From assembly GCA_015068705.1 (NCBI GenBank), contig SVJZ01000007.1, positions 1 through 64,000 on the forward strand: DNA of 64,000 nucleotides. Reading direction: 5' to 3'. The position numbers were made by a program, and so were the translations under genes. Shown piece by piece: positions 42,161 through 51,509 of the stretch. This DNA comes from Oscillospiraceae bacterium (GTDB taxonomy: Bacteria; Bacillota; Clostridia; UMGS1810). The notes under the pieces are model-generated. The model ran no database searches and was not told where the DNA came from. It saw only the letters and a program-made list of their open reading frames with translations. Within the stretch, counting starts at the first letter, position 1. Each line of letters begins with the position of its first letter.

Positions 42161-44227
42161 ATGACAGTATCCGATGCATACAGCAAGCTGATTAACAGTG
42201 ACATACAATTTTTAAAGGGCGTGGGCGAGAAGAGAGCCACGCTCTTTTCCCGTTTGGGTATTTCGGTTTTATGGGATTTGATTTACTTTTTCCCCCGTGA
42301 GTATGACGACCGCCGGAAAATCTGTGCAATCGCAGACCTGCCAGAGGGTGCGACCTGTTGCGTGCGCGCAATTCCCCGTTCGGCACCTTCTGAACGCAGA
42401 TTCAAACGAAATCTGGCGGTATATTCCCTCTATGTGGATGACGGCACGGGCGGTCTGCATGTGAAATGGTTTTCCGCGCCACAGTATAAGCGGAAAATTG
42501 AATTGGGTGAAGAATACATATTTTACGGTACCTGCGCATATGCCTATGGCAGACGTGAAATGGAGCTCGTTGCCATGGAACGGGTGGGAACCTGTGACCA
42601 GACCGGGCGGATTGTTCCAGTGTATCCGCTTACCAAAGGGCTTACTCAGCAGGTGGTGCGTTCGGCGGTTGCGCAGGCACTCGGCAAGGTGGAACGACTC
42701 TATGACATTCTGCCAGCCGATTTACGGGAAAAATATCATTTGCTGGACATGGATAGGGCAGTGCGGCAGATGCATTTTCCTGAGGACATGGAACTGTTTG
42801 AGAGGGCGCGAAAACGTTTGGTGTTTGAAGAATTGCTCGTTCTTCAACTTTCCCTTCTGATGCTGCGCGAGAGGCGGTCGGCATTGACAGGGATGGTATT
42901 TGCAGACACCGGTTGTGTCAAAGGGTTTTTGAGTGGATTACCCTTTGTCCTTACCGATGCGCAACAGGGTGCTTTGGATGAGATTTTAGAGGATTTAAAA
43001 GGCGGAAAACCCATGAATCGCCTTGTGCAGGGGGATGTGGGAAGCGGCAAGACGGTGGTTGCGGCTGCGGCAGCATATTGCGCGGTGCGAAACGGACATC
43101 AGGCGGCGATGATGGCACCTACCGAAATTCTGGCGGTGCAACATTATCACACCTTCCGGAAATTTTTCGGCGAGGATGTGCGGATTGCCCTGCTTACCGG
43201 TTCGAGCAAGGGAAAGAAACAACTGCTGGAACAGATTGCCGCAGGGGAGTATGACATCATTATCGGCACCCATGCACTGTTGGAAAAAGGGGTGGAGTTT
43301 GCATCCCTTGGGCTTTGCATTACCGACGAGCAACATCGGTTTGGGGTAAACCAACGTGCCGCGCTTTCGGGGAAAGGGCAGGCGTGCCATGTGTTGGTTA
43401 TGTCGGCAACCCCCATTCCGCGGACACTGGCATTGATTTTGTACGGTGACCTGGATATTTCCATCATCGGCGCATTGCCCAAAGGACGCAAGCCCATTGA
43501 CACCTATTGTGTAAAAACGGCATTGCGACGGCGTGCATACGGATTTGTGCGCAAGCAGTTGGAGGAGGGGCGACAGGGCTATGTGGTGTGTCCCCTGGTG
43601 GAGGAATCGGACAAGCTGGATGTTGCCTCGGGTGTGGAGTTTTATGAAAAACTGCGAACAGAGGTGTTTCCCGATTACCGGGTAGGGCTTCTTCACGGCA
43701 GAATGAAACCGCAGGAAAAGGATGCGGTGATGGGCGCGTTTCAGAAAGGCGAAATTGACCTTTTGGTTTCCACTACCGTTATTGAGGTTGGGGTGGATGT
43801 GCCCAACGCCAATATTATGGTAATCGAAAATGCCGAACGATTTGGCTTATCCCAGCTACATCAGCTGCGTGGCCGAGTGGGACGTGGGGAGCATCAATCC
43901 CATTGCATCCTGATTACCGACAGCGATAACGAACAGACTCGTGAGCGGATGGGTGTGATGACCCGTACCAATGACGGATTTGAAATTTCTCAAAAAGATT
44001 TGCAATTGCGTGGATGTGGTGAGTTTTTTGGTACCCGACAGCATGGGCTGCCCGAACTGAAGGTGGCAAATTTATTTACCGATCTGGGAATTCTCAAAAC
44101 AGTGCAGGAGGAAGCAAAGGAAATGCTAGATGTCGACCCTACTCTGAACAACGAGAAAAATGCATCCATTCGTGCCCGGATTGAGGGGTTGTTTGGAAAA
44201 TTTGAACGTAAAGATATATTTAATTAA
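42161..44227 (+). CDS. recG: ATP-dependent DNA helicase RecG
   Basis: A 688-residue branch-migration helicase, ATG 42161 behind CAGGAGG. The wedge/OB domain is at about 10-190 (FLKGVGEKRATLFSRLGI). The helicase part has Walker A GDVGSGKTVVAA, motif II DEQHRFGV (the RecG form), SATPIPRTLALI, LLHGRMKPQEKD and TTVIEVGVDVPNA. The TRG tail region is complete. Remodels stalled replication forks. Closes the yloU-fakA-recG operon. Confidence 0.96.
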   Translation: MTVSDAYSKLINSDIQFLKGVGEKRATLFSRLGISVLWDLIYFFPREYDDRRKICAIADLPEGATCCVRAIPRSAPSERRFKRNLAVYSLYVDDGTGGLHVKWFSAPQYKRKIELGEEYIFYGTCAYAYGRREMELVAMERVGTCDQTGRIVPVYPLTKGLTQQVVRSAVAQALGKVERLYDILPADLREKYHLLDMDRAVRQMHFPEDMELFERARKRLVFEELLVLQLSLLMLRERRSALTGMVFADTGCVKGFLSGLPFVLTDAQQGALDEILEDLKGGKPMNRLVQGDVGSGKTVVAAAAAYCAVRNGHQAAMMAPTEILAVQHYHTFRKFFGEDVRIALLTGSSKGKKQLLEQIAAGEYDIIIGTHALLEKGVEFASLGLCITDEQHRFGVNQRAALSGKGQACHVLVMSATPIPRTLALILYGDLDISIIGALPKGRKPIDTYCVKTALRRRAYGFVRKQLEEGRQGYVVCPLVEESDKLDVASGVEFYEKLRTEVFPDYRVGLLHGRMKPQEKDAVMGAFQKGEIDLLVSTTVIEVGVDVPNANIMVIENAERFGLSQLHQLRGRVGRGEHQSHCILITDSDNEQTRERMGVMTRTNDGFEISQKDLQLRGCGEFFGTRQHGLPELKVANLFTDLGILKTVQEEAKEMLDVDPTLNNEKNASIRARIEGLFGKFERKDIFN

Positions 44228-44276
44228 TAAAAAGTCAAAAAGAGACGCAGATAGACTATAAAAAACAAACAAAAAG

Positions 44277-44329
44277 AACGCTCTTTGTTGTGCAATTCTA
44301 ACGAAATTGCAACAAAAGGGCGTTTTTTT
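44277..44329 (+). terminator. Terminator of recG
   Basis: A long stem (AACGC.CTTTGTTG and TGCAATT on the 5' side, 44277-44297, with complement at 44304-44325, small bulges) followed by seven T's. Confidence 0.85.
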
Positions 44330-44361
44330 GTAATATAAGCGAAATATTTTTAAAAAAACTA

Positions 44362-44390
44362 TTGCAAAATTCAAAAAAATGGGTTAAAAT
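44362..44390 (+). promoter_or_regulatory. SigA promoter of the dcw cluster
   Basis: TTGCAA (44362-44367), 17 bases, TAAAAT (44385-44390). Transcription would begin at about 44397, immediately before the GTGGT repeats. Confidence 0.65.
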
Positions 44391-44400
44391 TTATCTATAA

Positions 44401-44436
44401 GTGGTACAAAGTGGTTGAAAGTGGTAAGAAAGTGGT
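44401..44436 (+). promoter_or_regulatory. MraZ operator: four GTGGT direct repeats
   Basis: GTGGT occurs at 44401, 44411, 44421 and 44432, a 10-11 base period placing all copies on one face of the helix. MraZ is known to bind short direct repeats of this type (TGGGA/GTGGN) upstream of its own gene, so this is very probably its autoregulatory site. Confidence 0.8.
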
Positions 44437-44467
44437 AGAAAAATTTGGAAAGTGGGAGGTGAGTGTG

Positions 44468-44899
44468 TTGTTCAGTGGTGAATATAATCACAGTGTAGAT
44501 GCAAAAGGGCGTGTGATTATGCCTGCAAAATTCCGTGAAATTCTTGGGGATAAGTTTATGATTACCAAAGGTCTGGACAACTGTTTGCTCATCTATTCCA
44601 CCGAAGAATGGGAAAATTTCTACCAGAAGTTGAGCAGTCTTCCCATGACCAATGCCAATGCCCGTGCGCTGGTGCGTATGTTTTTGGCAGGCGCTGTGGA
44701 GTGCGAGGTGGACAAGCAGGGCAGAATTTTGTTGCCGGCTCCCCTTCGGACCTATGCAGGAATTGACAAGGAAGCAACCATCACCGGAAACGGTAACAAA
44801 GCAGAAATCTGGAGCACACCTGCCTGGGAGAGCTACATTGGCAGCATGAATGCCGATGTACTTGCCACCAATATGGATGCGCTCGGGATGATGATATAA
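44468..44899 (+). CDS. mraZ: Transcriptional regulator MraZ
   Basis: A 143-residue protein with two AbrB-like SpoVT domains, each with a DxxGR signature: FSGEYNHSVDAKGRVIMPAK at 2-21 and VECEVDKQGRILLPAPLR at about 75-92. TTG 44468 is the start: GGGAGG (44454-44459) is 8 bases upstream and the product then begins FSGEYNH, like other MraZ proteins of 143 residues. GTG 44465 or 44459 are less likely. It represses the dcw cluster by binding the repeats in its leader. Confidence 0.94.
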   Translation: MFSGEYNHSVDAKGRVIMPAKFREILGDKFMITKGLDNCLLIYSTEEWENFYQKLSSLPMTNANARALVRMFLAGAVECEVDKQGRILLPAPLRTYAGIDKEATITGNGNKAEIWSTPAWESYIGSMNADVLATNMDALGMMI

Positions 44900-44900
44900 T

Positions 44901-45836
44901 ATGATGGAATTTTCACATGTATCGGTGTTGTTGCACCAGTCGGTTGATGCGTTAAACATTACCCCCGGTGGCATCTATGCAGATGGTACCATGGGCGGTG
45001 GCGGACACAGTGAGGCAATTCTCCAACAATTGGGAGGAACGGGCTTGCTATTGGGCATCGACCGCGATGAGGAGGCGCTTGCAGCCAGCAGAAAACGGTT
45101 GGAAAGCCATCAGAATGTACGCTATATCCACGATAATTTCAGCAATATTCGTGCCATTTTAGAGGAAAATGGGATTGAGGCACTTTCGGGCGCGGTGCTG
45201 GATTTGGGGGTTTCCTCCTATCAGATAGACAATCCCGAACGGGGATTTTCCTACATGGAAAATGCACCGTTGGATATGCGGATGGACCGCTCGGGCGGAA
45301 TGACCGCATATGACGTGGTAAACGGTTATGACGAGCGTCGGCTTGCTGACGTGATTTACCAATATGGTGAGGAACGCTTTTCCCGTAAGATTGCACATTT
45401 GATTTGTGCAGCCCGTGCGGACAAGCCCTTGCAGACCACCGCTGAACTGTGTGAGCTGATACGGCGTGCCGTTCCCGAACGATCGCACGCGAGGGGGTCA
45501 CATCCGGCAAAACGTACCTTTCAGGCAATTCGCATCGAGGTAAACGGGGAACTGGAAATTTTAAAGCAGGCGATGGAGGATTTCTTTGATGCGCTTGCAC
45601 CGGGCGGAAGATTGGCGGTTATCACCTTCCATTCATTGGAGGATCGGGCAATCAAAACGGCATTTGCCTCGTTTACGCAAGGATGTACCTGCCCGAAGGA
45701 TTTTCCGGTATGTGTGTGTGGCAACAAGCCGCGAGGACGGTTGGTGAGCAGAAAGCCCATCCTGCCGGACGAAAATGAAATGACGCAGAACAGTAGATCG
45801 AGAAGCGCAAAGCTTCGTGTGATTGAGAAACTATAA
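44901..45836 (+). CDS. rsmH: 16S rRNA m4C1402 methyltransferase RsmH
   Basis: A 311-residue SAM enzyme that N4-methylates C1402 of 16S rRNA. SAM site YADGTMGGGGHSEAIL at about 28-43; PERGFSYMENAPLDMRMD and KRTFQAIRIEVNGEL (with the substrate-binding RIxVN) are standard. The C-terminal CVCGNKPRGRLVSRKPI is intact. ATG 44901 (or 44904) lies just after the mraZ stop and has no strong SD, so it probably relies on coupling. Confidence 0.96.
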   Translation: MMEFSHVSVLLHQSVDALNITPGGIYADGTMGGGGHSEAILQQLGGTGLLLGIDRDEEALAASRKRLESHQNVRYIHDNFSNIRAILEENGIEALSGAVLDLGVSSYQIDNPERGFSYMENAPLDMRMDRSGGMTAYDVVNGYDERRLADVIYQYGEERFSRKIAHLICAARADKPLQTTAELCELIRRAVPERSHARGSHPAKRTFQAIRIEVNGELEILKQAMEDFFDALAPGGRLAVITFHSLEDRAIKTAFASFTQGCTCPKDFPVCVCGNKPRGRLVSRKPILPDENEMTQNSRSRSAKLRVIEKL

Positions 45837-45861
45837 AATATGAGTAATGGGGGGAACGGGT

Positions 45862-46353
45862 TTGGCACGGTATTATGACGGAACGTCGGCATATCAGCTG
45901 ACATATGATCAACAACCGATGCATACCACACAGTCGAGACAGTCGCAAAAGGCACAGGCAAGAGCACGTGCACTCAAACGCAGAATGCGGATGTTTGTAT
46001 CTCTGATTGCAGTATTTGCAACAGCCTGCACCATTCTTTACGGAAATGTAATCATTATCCAGACCTCCTCCAAGGCAGAACGCCTGCAGGAGGAACTTGC
46101 CGCCATTACCAATGCAAACAATCAGAAAATGCTGGATTTGGAACGCAGTGTTGACCTGAAAAAGGTAGAGGAGATCGCCATCAATGAACTGGGCATGATG
46201 CGACCCGAAAAATATCAGACAGTTTATGTGGATGTAACCCAGACCAATTATGCAGAGGTGAGCGAGGCACCGCAGACGGATAACCCGGGCGTGGCGGGCA
46301 CCTTTGGCGTCATTCGTAAATCCATTGCCAATCTTTTGGCATATTTCAACTGA
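45862..46353 (+). CDS. ftsL: FtsL-like cell division protein
   Basis: A small bitopic protein of about 163 residues. TTG 45862 is used, with a G-rich SD; ATG 45847 is an alternative that would add 5 residues. A basic cytoplasmic N-terminus (RARALKRRMRM) precedes a single membrane segment (FVSLIAVFATACTILYGNVI) and a coiled coil (SSKAERLQEELAAITNANNQ). The position between rsmH and a class B PBP is that of ftsL, the divisome linker with FtsQ and DivIC. Sequence conservation in this family is low; the assignment rests on topology and position. Confidence 0.8.
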   Translation: MARYYDGTSAYQLTYDQQPMHTTQSRQSQKAQARARALKRRMRMFVSLIAVFATACTILYGNVIIIQTSSKAERLQEELAAITNANNQKMLDLERSVDLKKVEEIAINELGMMRPEKYQTVYVDVTQTNYAEVSEAPQTDNPGVAGTFGVIRKSIANLLAYFN

Positions 46354-46442
46354 CGCACTAATAATAGTTTAGTATAATCAACTCCGGGAAGAGTAAAGAA
46401 GGAATGCCTTAGCAAATGTTTGGGCGCTTTTTTACTCTTTTT
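46350..46442 (+). promoter_or_regulatory. Internal promoter and attenuator-like hairpin before the PBP gene
   Basis: CTGACG (46350-46355), 17 bases and a perfect TATAAT (46373-46378) form a plausible promoter. Just downstream AAGAGTAAA (46389-46397) pairs with TTTACTCTT (46431-46439), enclosing an AAGG/CCTT hairpin and followed by T's to 46442, like an intrinsic terminator or attenuator. Confidence 0.5.
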
Positions 46443-46480
46443 CGCACTCAATGGGAAATATAAAAGAAAGGATATGCGCA

Positions 46481-48658
46481 ATGAAGAAACTGACATTCAC
46501 AATTAAAAAACGTGCATTTGCAGTGATGCTAATTTTTGCGGTTGTTTTCACTGCGCTTTCGGTGCGTACCGGATGGATTCAGTTTGTAAACGGAAAGGAT
46601 TTGCAACGCAAAGCAATCGAGCAACAAACCAAGGATAGTACCATCAATTCTCGTCGTGGTGTGATTTATGACCGAAATGGGAAAATCCTTGCAAAGAGTG
46701 CATCTGTGGCAACTGTAACAGTGTCGCCCAGCCAGATTGCCGAGGCAGGCAACGCGCAGCAGGTGGCAGAGAGTCTGGCGGCAATTCTTGGGATGGAAAC
46801 CGAAAAGGTGTATTCCATCATTACCAAAAATTCTGCGTATGAGATTGTAAAGAGAAAAATTGAACTGGAACAGGCAGACCAGATTCGTGCATTGGAGCTA
46901 AAAGGCGTGCACCTTGCCGAGGACTCCAAACGCTATTACCCTTACGGGTCGCTTGCATCCCACACCATTGGTTTTGTAGGCACCGACAACCAGGGGTTAA
47001 ACGGTGTGGAGATGGTATTTGACAAGTATCTCAAAGGGTTGCCGGGTAGGGTAATCAGTGCCAAAAATGCCCGTGGAACCGATATGCCGTTTAAGTATGA
47101 AAAATATATCAATCCGGAAAATGGTGCCAATCTGGTGCTTACCATCGATGAGGTGGTGCAGCATTTTGTGGAAAAGCATCTGGAGCAGGCAATTGCGGAT
47201 TATAAGGTAACAAACGGTGCGGCTTGTATCATTATGAATGCCAAGACGGGAGACATTCTCGCCATGGCAACCAAGCCGGATTTTGATCTGAATGCGCCAT
47301 TCCAGCTTAATGACCCTGCGGTGCAGGCACAGATTGACCTGCTGGAGGGGGATGAAAAGACGCAGGCAACCAGTGATGCGCTCAACAAAATGTGGCGCAA
47401 CAAGGCGATTGTGGACACTTACGAGCCGGGTTCTACTTTTAAAGCCATCACTGCGGCAATGGCGTTGGAGGAGGGGGTTGTTTCCCTCGGTGATACATTT
47501 AACTGTACCGGCGCATTAAAGGTGGGACCGGAAGTAATTCGATGCTGGAAAGCCGGAGGGCATGGTACGCTCAATTTTACACAGGGTGTGGAAAATTCCT
47601 GTAACCCGGTATTTATGACTATTGGTGCCCGGGTTGGAAACAGTAATTTCTATAAATATTTCCGTGCATTTGGTTTTACCGAAAAAACCGGATTTGACCT
47701 GCCGGGTGAGGCAGACAGTATCTTTTATCCGCTTGACCGTTTTCATGAGGTGGAGCTTGCAACTGCCTCTTTCGGACAGGGACCGACGGTAACGCCCTTG
47801 CAGATGGTGCAGGCGTATTCGGCACTCTGCAATGATGGTATGATGGTACGGCCGCGTCTTGCCAAGGAATTGGTGGATGATGACGGAAACGTGATTCAGA
47901 CTTTTGATGTGGAGCAGGTACGTCAGGTGATTTCGGCAGAAACTGCAGCCACCGTGCGAAACATATTGGAAAGCGTGGTAAGTGTTGGTACTTCCAAGAG
48001 TGCATACATCAAGGGGTATCGTGTGGCAGGAAAAACCGGAACCAGTGAGAAGGTTCCCCGTAATAACGGCAAATATGTTGCTTCGTTTGTGGGATTTGCT
48101 CCGGCAAATGACCCCGAAATTATCGGGCTTCTCATGCTGGATGAGCCGATGGGTGACCTGCACATGGGCGGACAGATTGCAGCACCGACCTTCCGCAAGA
48201 TTTTTGATGATGTATTGCGTTATTTGAATGTAGAACCGCAGTTTACTCAGGAAGAGTTGGCAAGCATGGATATTACTGTGCCGGCAGTGGAGGGATTCTC
48301 CAAGGCGGATGCCATCAAAGCGTTTGAAAACAGTGCGTTAAACTACCGCCTGGTGGGGGACGGCGATACCGTACTTTCTCAGATTCCAAAGGGTGGTGCG
48401 GCATTGCCCGAAGGCTCTACTGTAATGCTCTATACCAAGGAAACGGATACCGGCGATGTGTCGGTGCCGGACGTGAAGGGATACACAGTAAGTGAGGCAA
48501 ACAGAATCATTACCAATGCAGGGTTGAATATGAAGCTGGATGGCGCAGAATCAACCGATGGAAATTCCTTTGTGTCATCACAATCACCTGCTGCCGGAAG
48601 CACAGTGCCGCGCGGCTCTGTGGTGAATGTGGAATTGACCTATACCGACGTACATTAA
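46481..48658 (+). CDS. Class B penicillin-binding protein with PASTA domains (SpoVD/FtsI type)
   Basis: A 725-residue transpeptidase, ATG 46481 behind GAAAGGA. Single N-terminal anchor (AFAVMLIFAVVFTALSV). The PBP dimer domain begins at RRGVIYDRNGKILA. Transpeptidase motifs: STFK in EPGSTFKAIT, SCN in ENSCNPVFM and KTGT in VAGKTGTSEK. Two PASTA domains fill the C-terminus (about 590-725, VPAVEGFSKADAIKAFE and VPDVKGYTVSEANRII). In the dcw cluster this gene is the septal PBP; the PASTA tail is shared by SpoVD, which makes spore cortex. Only one such gene is here, so it may serve either or both roles. Confidence 0.93.
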   Translation: MKKLTFTIKKRAFAVMLIFAVVFTALSVRTGWIQFVNGKDLQRKAIEQQTKDSTINSRRGVIYDRNGKILAKSASVATVTVSPSQIAEAGNAQQVAESLAAILGMETEKVYSIITKNSAYEIVKRKIELEQADQIRALELKGVHLAEDSKRYYPYGSLASHTIGFVGTDNQGLNGVEMVFDKYLKGLPGRVISAKNARGTDMPFKYEKYINPENGANLVLTIDEVVQHFVEKHLEQAIADYKVTNGAACIIMNAKTGDILAMATKPDFDLNAPFQLNDPAVQAQIDLLEGDEKTQATSDALNKMWRNKAIVDTYEPGSTFKAITAAMALEEGVVSLGDTFNCTGALKVGPEVIRCWKAGGHGTLNFTQGVENSCNPVFMTIGARVGNSNFYKYFRAFGFTEKTGFDLPGEADSIFYPLDRFHEVELATASFGQGPTVTPLQMVQAYSALCNDGMMVRPRLAKELVDDDGNVIQTFDVEQVRQVISAETAATVRNILESVVSVGTSKSAYIKGYRVAGKTGTSEKVPRNNGKYVASFVGFAPANDPEIIGLLMLDEPMGDLHMGGQIAAPTFRKIFDDVLRYLNVEPQFTQEELASMDITVPAVEGFSKADAIKAFENSALNYRLVGDGDTVLSQIPKGGAALPEGSTVMLYTKETDTGDVSVPDVKGYTVSEANRIITNAGLNMKLDGAESTDGNSFVSSQSPAAGSTVPRGSVVNVELTYTDVH

Positions 48659-48678
48659 ACTGTTTGGGGGAAACGGAT

Positions 48679-50112
48679 ATGTTGCTCGATACTTTACTTT
48701 CGGACATTGAGGTTACAGAAAAAATCGGTGATACGCAGGTGGAAATCTCCGGTATCAATTATAATTCCCGAAAAATCCGTCCGGGAGATGTATTTGTTGC
48801 AGTGCGCGGTTTGCGTGCAGACGGGCATGATTATATCCAAAGCGCGATCGAGGCGGGGGCGGCGGCGATTGTTGGCGAACAGGAAACCCCTGGACTATCC
48901 GTGCCGCAGGTACTGGTGAAGGATACCAGATATGCATTGGCAATGCTTGCAGCGGCGTTTTACGGTTACCCCGGCAAAAAACTTCGTGTCATCGGCGTAA
49001 CCGGAACAAACGGAAAAACCACCGTTACCTATCTGGTAAAAACCATACTGGAGCATACCGGACACAAGGTGGGACTGATTGGAACAAACCAGAACATGGT
49101 GGGCAATATGGTTCTAAAATCCGAGCACACCACTCCCGAATCGTTGGAACTGCAGGAGCTGTTTTCTATTATGGTGCGGGAGGGTGTAGATAGCGTTGTG
49201 ATGGAGGTTTCCTCTCATTCACTCGAGCTTGGACGCGTGGCAGGCTGCCACTTTGCGGTTGGAGCGTTTACCAACCTGACGCAGGACCATCTGGATTTTC
49301 ATCTCACCATGGACAATTATATGATGGCAAAGGCACGCCTGTTTTCCATGTGCGATGCAGGCGTGTTCAATGCCGATGACAGTGCAGCAGAAAAATTGAT
49401 GGAAACTGCAACTTGTAAAAAGGTTACTTATGGAACAAACAAAGATTGTGATATATACGCCGATGGGGCGATGCTTCATGCGCGCGGCGTGGAATTTACA
49501 CTCGATGGCGAGAAGGTTCGTCTTGCCATTCCGGGAGAATTTTCAGTTTACAACGCATTGTGTGCGGCAGGAATCTGTATGCAACTGGGTATACCGGTGA
49601 AAGATATTGCGGCGGCACTTGCCACGGCAAGCGGCGTAAAGGGTCGTGCCGAGGTGGTGGATGTGCCTACCCCCTACACAGTGATGATTGACTATGCACA
49701 CTCGCCCGATGGCTTGGAAAATATTTTGCGCACAGTACGGGGCTTTTGCAAAGAGCGCCTGATTGTGGTATTCGGGTGCGGCGGTGACCGTGACCGGACC
49801 AAACGTCCCATCATGGGACGGATTGCAGGAGAATTGGCGGATTTTTGCGTGGTTACCAGTGACAATCCCCGTTCGGAAGAGCCTGCCGCCATTATCCGGG
49901 AGGTAATGGAGGGGGTAAAGCAGACCCATGCCACCTATGAGGTGGTGGAAAACCGCCGAAAGGCGATTGCCTATGCAATGCGCATTGCCCGCGAGGGGGA
50001 TGTGGTGTTGCTTGCCGGAAAGGGTCACGAAACCTATCAGATTTTACACGATGGCATAATTGATTTTGACGAACGTAAAATAGTAAGAGAGATTTTAGAC
50101 GGCAAGGAATGA
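48679..50112 (+). CDS. murE: UDP-MurNAc-tripeptide synthetase MurE (meso-DAP adding)
   Basis: A 477-residue Mur ligase, ATG 48679 behind GGGGGAA. The P-loop is VTGTNGKTTVTYL, the carbamylated-lysine region HLDFHLTMDNYMMAKARLF follows, and the amino-acid specificity motif is DNPRSEEP. The Asn-Pro-Arg form selects meso-diaminopimelate rather than lysine, so the wall is of the mDAP type. It adds the third residue of the stem peptide. Overlaps murF. Confidence 0.96.
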   Translation: MLLDTLLSDIEVTEKIGDTQVEISGINYNSRKIRPGDVFVAVRGLRADGHDYIQSAIEAGAAAIVGEQETPGLSVPQVLVKDTRYALAMLAAAFYGYPGKKLRVIGVTGTNGKTTVTYLVKTILEHTGHKVGLIGTNQNMVGNMVLKSEHTTPESLELQELFSIMVREGVDSVVMEVSSHSLELGRVAGCHFAVGAFTNLTQDHLDFHLTMDNYMMAKARLFSMCDAGVFNADDSAAEKLMETATCKKVTYGTNKDCDIYADGAMLHARGVEFTLDGEKVRLAIPGEFSVYNALCAAGICMQLGIPVKDIAAALATASGVKGRAEVVDVPTPYTVMIDYAHSPDGLENILRTVRGFCKERLIVVFGCGGDRDRTKRPIMGRIAGELADFCVVTSDNPRSEEPAAIIREVMEGVKQTHATYEVVENRRKAIAYAMRIAREGDVVLLAGKGHETYQILHDGIIDFDERKIVREILDGKE

Positions 50113-51479
50113 GGGCAATGGCTTATCAGATTGAGCAAATGCGGTTGGAGGAAATTGTATCATGCTGTGGCGGTGTATTAACCGGCAATGGTGATGCAGT
50201 AATAGAAAACATTTCCACTGATAGCAGAGATATTGCGAACAACTGCCTGTTTGTTCCCTTGAAAGGGGAACGGTTTGACGGGCATGATTATATCAATGTG
50301 GCACTGGATCATGGTGCTGTCGCAGTGATTTATGATCACGGCGATGCGAGTGGATTTTCCTGCACGGTCAAGGTGGAGGATACCAGAAAAGCATTGCTGG
50401 ACATTGCGGCATATTACAGAAGTAAGTTTGATGTGCAAATGGTGGGGCTTACCGGAAGTGTGGGAAAAACCACCACAAAGGAAATGCTTGCCGCAGTATG
50501 CGAAACGACCTTTTCCACCTTGAAAACCAAGGGGAATTTCAATAATGAAATCGGCGTTCCGCTTACCTTGTTTGGGCTGCGCAGTGACCATCGTGCGGCG
50601 GTGATTGAGATGGGAATGAGTCATTTTGGCGAGATTTCCGCCCTGACCCGTTGTGCAAAACCGCAAGTTGCCATTATTACCAATATCGGCGTATCCCACA
50701 TGGAAAATTTGGGGAGCCGTGAGGGAATTTTACAGGCAAAATGCGAAATTTTTGAAGGTCTGCCCGAGGGCGGTACAGTGATTTTGAATGGGGATGACCC
50801 CTATTTGTTTGGTATAAAGGGCACACAGCCTTTTAACATGATATATTATGGAATGGAAAATGCCGCATGTGAGCTTCGCGCCGACGTGATCAGCGACGGC
50901 GCGGATGGCATTTTCTTTGTCGCAGACGGCGAGGAATACCGCTTGGGTATTCCGGGAAAACACAATGTTTACAACGCGCTTGCCGCGATTGCACTTGGAA
51001 AATTGTGGGGCATTTCTCCCCAAAAAATCAAGGAAGGTCTGGCGGCATATCGTCCTGACGGAATCCGGCAGACCATCTATGAGAAAAACGGAAAAATCAT
51101 CATTGCAGATTGCTATAACGCCAGTCCGCAATCCATGATGTCATCCATCGATGTACTCAAAACCGTGGGCGCAGGAAGACGTACGGTTGCGGTGTTGGGT
51201 GACATGGCGGAATTGGGCGCGCAGGCGGGTGAATTTCACACACAAGTGGGCGAATATGCCGCACAAGCCGGCATTACGGCAGTGATTGCAGTGGGAAGTC
51301 ATGCAAAGGAATATGCGGCAGGTGCTTCCAATGGATGTGAAGTACATACTTTTTCCGACAGGGAAGAGATGAATGCATTTTTGGATGATTATTTGCGTGA
51401 GGGTGATGCTGTGTTGGTAAAAGGCTCTCGTGTGATGGCATTGGAGCAGGTGGTGGCACACCTTACAGGTGAAAAATAG
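50109..51479 (+). CDS. murF: UDP-MurNAc-tripeptide:D-Ala-D-Ala ligase MurF
   Basis: A 456-residue Mur ligase adding D-Ala-D-Ala to complete the pentapeptide. P-loop LTGSVGKTTTKEML, FNNEIGVPLTLFGL, and DCYNASPQSMMSSID in the C-terminal domain are characteristic. ATG 50109 overlaps the murE stop (ATGA); ATG 50118 is an alternative. In line with murE and mraY. Confidence 0.96.
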   Translation: MRAMAYQIEQMRLEEIVSCCGGVLTGNGDAVIENISTDSRDIANNCLFVPLKGERFDGHDYINVALDHGAVAVIYDHGDASGFSCTVKVEDTRKALLDIAAYYRSKFDVQMVGLTGSVGKTTTKEMLAAVCETTFSTLKTKGNFNNEIGVPLTLFGLRSDHRAAVIEMGMSHFGEISALTRCAKPQVAIITNIGVSHMENLGSREGILQAKCEIFEGLPEGGTVILNGDDPYLFGIKGTQPFNMIYYGMENAACELRADVISDGADGIFFVADGEEYRLGIPGKHNVYNALAAIALGKLWGISPQKIKEGLAAYRPDGIRQTIYEKNGKIIIADCYNASPQSMMSSIDVLKTVGAGRRTVAVLGDMAELGAQAGEFHTQVGEYAAQAGITAVIAVGSHAKEYAAGASNGCEVHTFSDREEMNAFLDDYLREGDAVLVKGSRVMALEQVVAHLTGEK

Positions 51480-51509
51480 AAAAAGAAACGGATGAAGGCG
51501 GGGATTTGA

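Noticed and set aside
44401-44436. GTGGT repeats considered as a short CRISPR-like or iteron array
   Set aside because: Unit and spacing match MraZ operator repeats directly before mraZ; no cas or replication gene is nearby.
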